DNA of 64,000 bases, from positions 22,295,386-22,359,385 of the forward strand of contig NC_092348.1 in NCBI RefSeq assembly GCF_963676685.1, read 5' to 3'. Made by a program: the position numbers and the translations under genes. The notes beneath the pieces are model-generated. The model saw only the letters and a program-made list of their open reading frames with translations. It searched no databases and was not told the origin of the DNA. Positions within the stretch are counted from its first letter, which is position 1; each line of letters opens with the position of its first letter. The stretch is from Mytilus edulis (lineage: Eukaryota; Mollusca; Bivalvia; Mytilida; Mytilidae). Positions 58,601 through 64,000 of the stretch are shown here, one piece after another.

Positions 58601-60603
58601 TGCAATATTCATTTTAATGCAAACTCGGTCAAGTGTTCTAATCAAACAGGGTTAAAAAATCACCTCTATCATGTAAGTGAAACAAATTCAAATGCTTCAT
58701 CTTGTGAAAGACAGATTAAGCAAGCAAATGAAATTAATCCTGTTGATTATGTGAAACATAATCAATTGAAAGAAACTAAAACTGATCTTGAAATTTGTAT
58801 TGAAACAGATCTCCACAAGGAATGTACATCATATTTGGAAATTTTTTTGGCAAAAGAACCTGTGCAGGAAAATAAAACTGATTGTTATGATTCCAAAGGA
58901 AATAATTTCCAGCAGGAATACACAACTGATTTTGAAGATTCTAAGGAAGGGGATTTCAGGCGAGAATGTACAACTAGTTTTAAAAGTTCTGAAGAAAGGG
59001 ATTTCCGGCAAGAATTTACAACTGATTTGGCTGTTACTGAGGGAAAAGACTCTCTTCATGAATCTACAAGTGATTTAGAAAATTCTGTGGAAAAAGATTG
59101 CCAACACCACACTACTGATTACAATGATTCTGTGGGAAAACAAGTTTGGTCTGAAAACATAACTGAATTAAATAAGCACAAGGCTAGAACTCCAGACAAC
59201 AGTTGTGTTGAACCAGATTCACATGAAAGTGTGGCATTTGAGAGGAAGATGACTTCAGGAAATGAAGCAAGTTTAGAAATTGGTACAAATGAAAAGGATG
59301 TTTCAGCAAAAGAAAATACCAAACCAAGTCTACCTAGTCACCAGATATATAGAAATCTACATTTGGTAACTTTACGACCTACCAGGGGAGTGAAGGTTAA
59401 GCCTGAGAGAAAGAATAAGTCTCCTATACATAGTAAACAATCCAGTTCAAGATTCATTGATAGAGATAGAAAACCAAATTTATATTGTGCCAAAGCAAAT
59501 GTGAATGACTCTCCACATGCTCTAGAGGTAATGAAATCTACAGATAATTTCAGGCATATAAAAGTCTGAATTGTTTGAAACTGTTTTATTAGTGAAAACC
59601 AACAAATGTAAATTTGTAGAAAAAAATATTTACACATGTTATAATTCCATTGTTTTTACAGGTGTAGGGTTACTTGCAAGATATTTTTCTTAAAAGATGA
59701 TAGGAAAGAAATCAATTATCACAAAAATAAGAGATTTAAGTTCAGATGACTTTACTCAACAGGCTAAATGCATCAATATTCTATTATAAACAAAATCTAT
59801 TATTTGCACTGTCATGACTGTTAAGCTTTCATAATACAGAATGGATCATCTAAGATAGTGGTTACTACAAATGGTTACTACAAAATTCACAGCAGTCCAT
59901 AGTTAAAATGTAGCTAAATGGCTGAATCTCTAATGTATCAATATTTCTACTTGGTGTTATCTCTTACTTTGATAGTTTCATTTTCCTGTACAGTGTTTTG
60001 CAGCCACATTTTGACACATGACCGCTACATTTATATGCACGTAAACTAGTATTATTGTGACATGTATAATTTTGAAAAATTATGAAAATATTATGAGTTA
60101 TATAACGAATAAATCCTGTGTCAGCTTGGTACGTATTTAGTATTCATATATCAGTATACTTAACTAATGAAAATGTTTTTCTTTTATATCATTGTTGTTT
60201 GAAAAGTTAATCATGAGTAAAATTTTATTTATTCATTCAGTCTAGTAGAGGGGATACAGAAAACACACCAACCAGGACAAGAATGGATGGATCCTGTCAT
60301 AGAACTGCTGACAATACAATTAAAAGGATTCAACGGTCCTCACCATCTGTTTCCATGGATGCTGAATCTAAGGGTTGTAACTCTAACCAGAAAGTGCCTC
60401 CATACAGAGTTAATGCCACACAGAGATGTTTAGACAATACAGAGTACCTATACAGTAAACTAAGAGCTGTGTATGGAGAGTGTACAGACGAAGCTGTGAG
60501 AGAGGCTGTGGTACAGCTGAATACCAAATACAGTGGTTATATGTTGTATTTCTGTGATACCTTCCTAGACCCAGCACTAGAGCTCATCAAAACTTTGAAA
60601 AAG
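46607..60603 (+). CDS. Predicted gene with 16-residue repeat protein, three visible exons (557 codons), unknown family
   Basis: Exons 46,607-46,693, 58,307-59,527 and 60,241-60,603 all start and end in phase 0 and have consensus-like splice sites, so their 1,671 nt form one open frame. The first exon begins exactly at an ATG after its acceptor, so it may hold the start codon after an untranslated exon, or be internal. No stop is reached at 60,603, so the gene continues downstream. The protein has a short N-terminal segment with an amphipathic look, a long hydrophilic region with nine 16-residue repeats, a basic Ser/Arg/Lys stretch, and a C-terminal helical domain. No known domain was recognised, and there is no signal peptide or membrane segment. 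The 11.6-kb intron 1 is rich in transposons. Confidence 0.7.
47300..48040. other. Intronic AT-rich stretch, nothing recognised
   Basis: Two overlapping minus-strand frames (86 and 106 codons) cover part of this stretch but lack splice context and are Phe/Ile/Asn-rich, as AT-rich chance frames are. No repeats with partners in this window were found. Confidence 0.35.
48043..48420 (+). repeat. Second copy of the 'gagaatggaaatggg' dispersed repeat
   Basis: This matches 44,722-45,095, with 'gagaatggaaatgggtaatg', 'agactaacaaatgccagagg' and 'ggacaggcgcaaaaatgagg'. It is truncated at the 3' end relative to the longer copy. Confidence 0.7.
48809..48874 (+). repeat. 33-bp tandem duplication
   Basis: Two adjacent copies of 'aacatcaaactgaaattgga' plus 'cccttctaatgcc', differing at four or five positions. 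They are followed by the first bases of a third copy. Confidence 0.65.
49156..49313. mobile_element. hAT-like MITE (CAGGGGCGGATCC ends)
   Basis: It begins CAGGGGCGGATCC and ends GGATCTGCGCCTG, which are imperfect inverted termini. Flanking 8-mers AATTTTAC (49,148-49,155) and AGTTATAC (49,314-49,321) match at 6 of 8 positions. CAGGGGCGGATCC termini are widespread among animal hAT-type MITEs (established, from memory). The interior is G-rich. Confidence 0.65.
49182..49224 (+). other. G-quadruplex-prone G-rich segment
   Basis: Five runs of 3 to 6 G (49,182-49,187, 49,196-49,198, 49,206-49,211, 49,213-49,217, 49,219-49,224) lie within 43 nt, three of them separated by single T. They lie within the MITE in the intron of the plus-strand gene. 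Confidence 0.6.
49775..49995. mobile_element. MITE-like element with 14-bp perfect inverted ends
   Basis: GGGTCTCATTGGGG at 49,775-49,788 is inverted at 49,982-49,995. The interior repeats 'taagcgtgac', 'taagcgggat' and 'cgggaaatga' motifs several times. It is CG-rich compared with its surroundings. No coding frame was accepted; the minus-strand 74-codon frame is incidental. Confidence 0.6.
50060..50735 (+). pseudogene. 3' end of a non-LTR retrotransposon with intact zinc-knuckle frame
   Basis: One frame stays open from about 50,060 to the TAG at 50,609-50,611. It holds NTHPCLASVGTSSQDISRL, LKLLTGTYYLQSNKASF, CLLCKESAETVDHFLLEC and later a Cys-dense CACGCRCKCTDNC. The first cluster is the post-RT CCHC-type knuckle of LINE proteins. 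The 3' UTR follows and ends in acagatacagat repeats at 50,723-50,735, as the tail microsatellites of many bivalve LINEs do. The RT and endonuclease parts are absent (5' truncated), with a stop just upstream. Confidence 0.65.
51030..51190 (-). repeat. Inverted copy of the 'gactcatcagtgatgctc' bivalve repeat
   Basis: The sequence 'cagacacgcgtttcgtctag' and 'aaagactcatcagtgatgct' is the reverse complement of parts of 860-1,340. It is a truncated copy within intron 1. Confidence 0.65.
51266..51431. mobile_element. 166-bp MITE with 17-bp inverted ends
   Basis: AATACACCTTATCGCTA on the left is inverted on the right (TAGCGATAAGGTGTATT). If TA belongs to the target, the element would run CACCTTATCG...CGATAAGGTG with a TA duplication, like Tc1/mariner-type MITEs (inference). 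The interior has two 'gacgtca' sites. Confidence 0.65.
52226..52268. repeat. 19-bp stem-loop
   Basis: AGCTGAGATTACTATAACA is followed by the five-base loop atatg and an inverted arm with a single mismatch. The stem is shorter than an animal microRNA precursor, and the loop is very small. Confidence 0.55.
52752..52835 (+). repeat. 5' fragment of the 'gagaatggaaatgggg' repeat
   Basis: 'attgagaatgaaaatgggga' to 'acagcagaaggtcaccaaat', matching the first 85 bp of the copy at 44,722. It is truncated. Confidence 0.65.
53290..54235 (+). repeat. Degenerate tandem repeat, ~140-160-bp unit, with TCG microsatellite
   Basis: About five units share 'ttgggattgattttggggtt'-like sequence (starts near 53,485, 53,645, 53,785, 53,945 and 54,105), 'ggccaaaaa', and 'agcatttttctagtttcaag' followed by 'acaataacttgtgt'. 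The block is preceded by 'tatttttatacgaccacaaa' and a (TCG)n tract at 53,370-53,384, the usual leader of this family in bivalves. Units are 60-80% alike by eye. Confidence 0.65.
54256..55437. mobile_element. DNA element with CATACCTGTCAAC ends, hosting a nested MITE
   Basis: The left end CATACCTGTCAAC is inverted at the right (GTTGACAGGTATG, with one extra pair mismatch further in). Both sides carry CAATGT (54,250-54,255 and 55,438-55,443), a 6-bp target duplication. The right part has repeated gggtca/acccg motifs. There is no transposase frame. At 54,445-54,690 it contains the MITE described below, so it is the older of the two. Confidence 0.7.
54445..54690. mobile_element. MITE, TTTGGGCAAAC family, copy 2, with TTA duplication
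   Basis: The termini GGCCATAAAAAAG and the inverted ...GTGGCC are flanked by TTA at 54,442-54,444 and 54,691-54,693. Inner arms 'tttgtttgcccaaaccctac' and 'gtagggtttgggcaaaccaa' pair well. The 3-bp TTA duplication is the PIF/Harbinger preference. It is the same family as 2,503-2,742 and is nested in the larger CATACCTG element. Confidence 0.75.
55490..55800 (+). repeat. Dispersed bivalve repeat ('caactgttcagggttcgact' block)
   Basis: The stretch 'tcagagctgtatcaagcttg' to 'ttgccccaactgttcagggt' and 'aaagctgtgccctgc' is a block I recognise as widespread in Mytilus. The GGTTCGACTTC inside resembles a tRNA-type B box, but no folded tRNA or matching A box was found around it. Confidence 0.5.
56340..56640 (-). 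repeat. Decayed inverted SINE-like copy
   Basis: 'gcctatgagacaactctcca' and 'agatcaccatactgccttca' then 'tcaagctttaaaaggctctg' correspond, inverted, to the tail family at 43,636-43,830 and 45,640-45,705. They are heavily diverged. Confidence 0.5.
56641..58306 (+). other. 3' part of intron 1, no coding feature accepted
   Basis: An 80-codon plus-strand frame at 57,417-57,659 (KKEDLFNPKNITFIEARIG in it) has no good donor or acceptor in phase. An opposite-strand frame of 70 codons overlaps it. Neither could be tied to the flanking exons. The intron ends with 'tttaatacttccatag'. Confidence 0.4.
58307..59527 (+). CDS. Main exon of 16-residue-repeat gene (407 codons)
   Basis: The acceptor is 'tttaatacttccatag' and the donor CTAGAG followed by gtaatg. 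The frame opens GLADSSDENSDLESLDGS, is Asp/Glu/Ser/His-rich, and from 58,745 to 59,173 holds nine tandem 16-residue units (one of 15). Examples are DSKEGDFRRECTTSFK and SSEERDFRQEFTTDLA. After the repeats comes an acidic linker, then a basic part (RGVKVKPERKNKSP, SSSRFIDRDRKP) that could bind nucleic acid or microtubules. The exon is far longer than a typical internal exon. If the donor is missed, the frame adds VMKSTDNFRHIKV and stops at 59,569. Confidence 0.8.
58745..59173 (+). repeat. Coding tandem repeat: nine units of 48 bp (16 residues)
   Basis: In frame, units align at 16-residue spacing with a loose pattern: Asp-Ser at positions 1-2, a charged middle, Asp-Phe at about 6-7, Glu at 10, Thr-Thr-Asp at 12-14, and an aromatic or Leu then Glu at 15-16. 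Inner units (58,890-59,080) are more alike than the outer ones. The eighth unit is one residue short. Confidence 0.75.
60241..60603 (+). CDS. Exon of 16-residue-repeat gene (121 codons)
   Basis: The acceptor is 'tattcattcag' and the donor AAAAAG followed by gtaagg. It encodes a Ser/Thr/Arg-rich lead (TENTPTRTRMDG, RIQRSSPSVSMDAES), then a region of predicted helices: CLDNTEYLYSKLRAVYGE, EAVREAVVQLNTKYSGYM and FLDPALELIKTLKK. GC content rises in the second half, and composition is that of a folded domain. The family was not recognised. Confidence 0.8.
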
Positions 60604-61147
60604 GTAAGGACAATGATTACCAGATAGCATTAGCATAGGGTACATGATAACAGACTGAAAAAGCCATGATCAATGAAGAAGGTAATTTTTAGGGTTAAAT
60701 ATATTTGGACTTCTTTTTAAATTGATGGAAAATAAGCATTATATGGAGCTACATATGTTCATGTAAAACTTATCACATGTTAAAGAAGAAAATCTTTCAG
60801 ACAATGTAATTATTAGTTATGTCTACATGGCTAAAATTTGACTGTGATGTCAAACAAGAGATTTTTTTAGATGTTTTAAAAAGAAACAACTTTAATTGTT
60901 TAATAAACATTTTAATGTTAACATACTGAGCAAACATTGGCAAATGCCTTGCAAAAATTTTGTTTTTCCTTTGAGTTTGAGTAAAACATGAAATACACTT
61001 CATGTGTGAATATCTTTTTAAGTGATGATACTGTGGTCTGCATTGTTGACAAGCATATTTACAAGTCATATGGTCAAGATTTTGCTTATCAGTAGTTTTG
61101 CTATCTTACTTAATAAACTTTTCAATTAATGGATGCATGCATTAGAT

Positions 61148-61440
61148 ATCATAAAAACATGTGTAACCCTGCCACATTTTTGCGCATGTCAGTTGCCTCT
61201 AGCCTTTGTTAGTCTTGTATGATTTTTAATTTTAGTTCCTTGTGGGTTTTTTCGGAGTTTAGTATGGCGTCCATTATCACTGAACTAGTATACATTTTTG
61301 TTTAGGGGCCAGCTGAAGCACGCCTCCAGGTGCAGGAGTTTCTCGCTACATTGAAGACCCATTAGTGGCCTTCGTCTGTTGTCTGTTCTTTTGTCGGGTT
61401 TTTGTCTCTGACATATTCCTCATTTCCATTCTTAATTTTA
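61148..61440 (-). repeat. Inverted copy of the 'gagaatggaaatgggg' repeat
   Basis: 'ccttcgtctgttgtctgttc', 'tttagtatggcgtccattat' and 'tcctcatttccattcttaat' are reverse complements of the copy at 44,722-45,010. It lies in the intron or flank after the last visible exon. Confidence 0.7.
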
Positions 61441-62732
61441 TAACCCTTGAAAAGTGAATATTGTATCTACAAATTATTTAAAGTTTTGAATACTTAAAGT
61501 TTGACTCTTGTTAGTATGAAGCTGCAAAACCAAAGCGTGTATGGTCCTTTGTGTATTGTTATGGTTATTCCTAACCATCTATAGTTTGCAAGAACAACAC
61601 AATTATAGCCTTTATATGAGGTCAATATGAGGATATATATATTATATACCTGAAAGAAGTATGTTGACTAAGGACAAAAATAATATCCCAAAGACTGTAA
61701 GAGCTACGGTTCCACAGCTAGACCATGTGTAGCATTTTAAAGCTTATAAATGAATGTCAATGATATATTGTTAGGTATAAAATAAGTACCTAAATGTATA
61801 ATCCAAGAACTAACCTTGTCTTTTTTCTGTAAACATATATTAAGCCTTGTAAATTTCTTGTACCTTAATTAGGCTTGTAATCCTGTATTAGTAGATCATA
61901 TCCTTAATTAATTGAGTTTTATATATGTTATTCAAATGGAAGTTAATGGCTTTTTAAATTTTTAAGAGACTTAATGATGATTAATGCCAAAGTCTATAAG
62001 AGCATCAGTTTACTGCTAAATAGATTTGTTTAGTCACATTTTTAGTTAACAAAAGATTTACATGTATATGGATTAAATTACAATCATGACAATAAAAAAT
62101 TGTATTCATAGATTTAAGATGACAATTATTTTATGCAACATCATTGTTTTGAAATATTACGAGTTTATTTGAGACATGGACTAGAAAAGGGGCCGGATTA
62201 AAGACCTGAAAAGTTATTCTTAAAAATTGGAAATTGTATCTTTTATCAATGTATTTTTGTCCATTGAAATTGATGTATATTTCATACGAAATCATAAAAT
62301 GATTTTTCATTTATATGATTAAAAGTAGAAAACCATCATTTTGCTGTTACCCTATTATGAAGCCAGTACCCTCAAAGGTATAACTAATTGATTGAAATGT
62401 TCCAAATATATGTGACAATAAATAATGATATTAATGAATGAATGGCTGTTTAATGTCCATCATCATATTACATGCATATTGAGGACAAGTACATATTATG
62501 ACATGAATCCTGCTTTGTACCAAACTGACACACTGAGACATATTTTAAAGTGCTAGTTCACGAAGTATAAGCCTGCAAGAAGACATGTAATCATAACTTG
62601 ACATTTTGTTCTGACTTAAAGCTGAGTTTGACCTCACCAGGGATTGATGCTTACCACAGTCAAAGAGAGTCTGCTCAACCACGACACCAATAGAGGGGGT
62701 TGCTATGTATTGGAATTTCATATTTAATTTAA
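61441..62732. other. Intron or 3' flank, nothing firm
   Basis: A possible continuation exon begins at 61,515 after 'gtttgactcttgttag', reading in phase 0 as YEAAKPKRVWSFVYCYGYS then stop. The acceptor is good, but the reading is short and not otherwise supported. The rest is AT-rich with no repeat partners seen. Confidence 0.3.
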
Positions 62733-62972
62733 AGCCTATTGCATTGAGTGTGTATGTAAATGTATCTTTGGTTAGTTTGCTTGCTAGCTGAACTGTGAAG
62801 TCAATATCAGGTAAGGTAGACTAGTCCTACAGACAGATAGTTTTGTTATCTGTTGGACCAGTCTTCTCTTAAAGGAGGGTAGCTTACCTAACCAAATAAT
62901 GACAAACAAAAAACAAACAAACAAGCTAACAAAAGATATTATCTTTACCTACACACTCAATGCAATTGGCTG
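62733..62972. mobile_element. 240-bp foldback MITE with ~50-bp inverted arms
   Basis: The left arm AGCCTATTGCATTGAGTGTG plus about 30 bp pairs with the right arm ending CACACTCAATGCAATTGGCT. Arms are about 80% complementary with small indels. In the interior, 'gactagtcctacagacagat' faces 'atctgttggaccagtc', another short palindrome. No target duplication is clear. Confidence 0.65.
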
Positions 62973-64000
62973 TAAAAGGTTCCAATTTTAAGTTATGATA
63001 ATGAAAGAATTGTCTTAAGTTATAACACATGGTGTGAATAGGCACAGTTTTCAATGACAGAATTTCTAGACCTAAAAAATCCTATATTTTCAATTTGTAC
63101 CAGGGTGAATTGAAAATATAACTCGGAGTCATTGAGTGAGAGAAAAAAAACTTCCTTTTTAACTAGTTATAAGATGCAATGTATTGGAATTGACCAGGGC
63201 TAATTAAATGCAAATTTGAATGATATACTTTCTTATTGTGAACCATTTGTAATAAATGTCCATTATATATGTGACTAGCTGTAAATGCCCACCTGCGATC
63301 AAAGTTGTAATGATCCGTAACATAATTATACCTTGATAAGTATGTTAAGGTATAAATCCTGTAGACTACCCAGTAATAAAACAATTTATCTTTTTGGGTG
63401 AACAGCTATTGTAAAAGGTATGTACCTTTATATAAATTTAAAATTTATGAATGGGAAGATATTAGTTTGTTCAGATCTCTAAATATTAGCCATATTATAG
63501 CTAGTATAGTTAAAGAGAAAAGAAAAAATGTCATTATTTTGCTGTACTGCCCGGTAAAAGTTGTATTAAAGAAGTATTTATTTGAGACATAGATCTTAAA
63601 TCTAGATGCATTTATATTTATATTTATAAATAAAATTCTTTGTGCAGAAATTTTCATCATAACGCTAGTTAAAGTTATATCTGTTGTCCCAAAATGTGCT
63701 CAATAGAAATTTTCAAACACAGTTACTTGTCTTTTTTCCTTTTCAAAATTATAAAAGTTGTGATATTCATTATTTATTGCTTCTGATTGTTAGTATATGA
63801 AGGCTAAGAAATTTTCTTCTTTTATTCAGTTCACTAAAAACATGATAACTTAGAAATGTCACAATTTTTAAATTATATTTCAACAAAAAATTGATAAGTC
63901 TGTTTCGTTTGCAGATAAATGTTTGAATGCATGACTTAATGATATAAGATTTTACAGTATTATGTATTCCTTTGATGTTGTCCCTATCAAAGAAATCACT
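62973..64000. other. AT-rich end of window, nothing recognised
   Basis: Small overlapping frames on both strands (63,398-63,592 and 63,445-63,660) lack splice or start context. No repeat pair or RNA gene was found. Confidence 0.35.

Noticed and set aside
61515-61572. Short terminal exon for the plus-strand gene (YEAAKPKRVWS...)
   Set aside because: The acceptor is good and the phase fits, but it is only 19 codons to a stop, with no other support. It is mentioned only in the flank entry.

Overview
The window reads as nuclear DNA of a marine bivalve, most likely a mussel (Mytilus-like). It is AT-rich, gene-poor and intron-rich, and it carries many short dispersed repeats that I recognise from bivalve genomes. 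Examples are the 'actgctggtggacgtttcgt' element, the 'gagaatggaaatgggg' element and the 'gttgtctcattggcaatcat' tail. There are no bacterial operons, ribosome binding sites or phage genes. The species assignment is from memory of repeat families, not from a search.

Layout. (1) 1-4.2 kb: dispersed repeats, including one hAT-like element with a perfect 8-bp target duplication and one copy of a 250-bp MITE. (2) 4.2-29.0 kb: a very large tandem satellite with a unit of about 410 bp and about 57 copies. It has higher-order duplications in its centre and decayed units at its ends. It is interrupted by one 1,814-bp composite element at 6,054-7,867 that has identical 470-bp terminal direct repeats, inverted ends and a 4-bp target duplication. 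(3) 29.3-35.4 kb: a region with two overlapping, oppositely oriented gene models built by hand from splice sites. A minus-strand gene starts at 35,327 in a YY1-like CAAGATGGCGCC context; its first exon, four further candidate exons and a terminal exon keep phase and give 195 codons. Inside its 3.4-kb first intron lie two plus-strand exons (33,079-33,264 and 34,397-34,480). (4) 36-46 kb: a graveyard of retroelement pieces (reverse transcriptase relics on both strands, LINE zinc-knuckle fragments), two inverted-repeat DNA elements and SINE-like tails. (5) 46.6-60.6 kb: a plus-strand gene with three phase-0 exons (46,607-46,693; 58,307-59,527; 60,241-60,603). The middle exon encodes nine degenerate tandem repeats of 16 residues. 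The 11.6-kb intron is full of MITEs, a LINE 3' fragment, a degenerate tandem repeat and a nested transposon pair. (6) 60.6-64 kb: the continuing intron or 3' flank, with one SINE-like copy and one foldback element.

No gene could be assigned to a named family, so gene symbols are empty. The strongest novel-looking items are the satellite with its higher-order structure, the composite element inside it, and the 16-residue-repeat protein. Most short open frames, including the regularly spaced 60-95-codon frames in the satellite, are by-products of repeats and are not called as genes.
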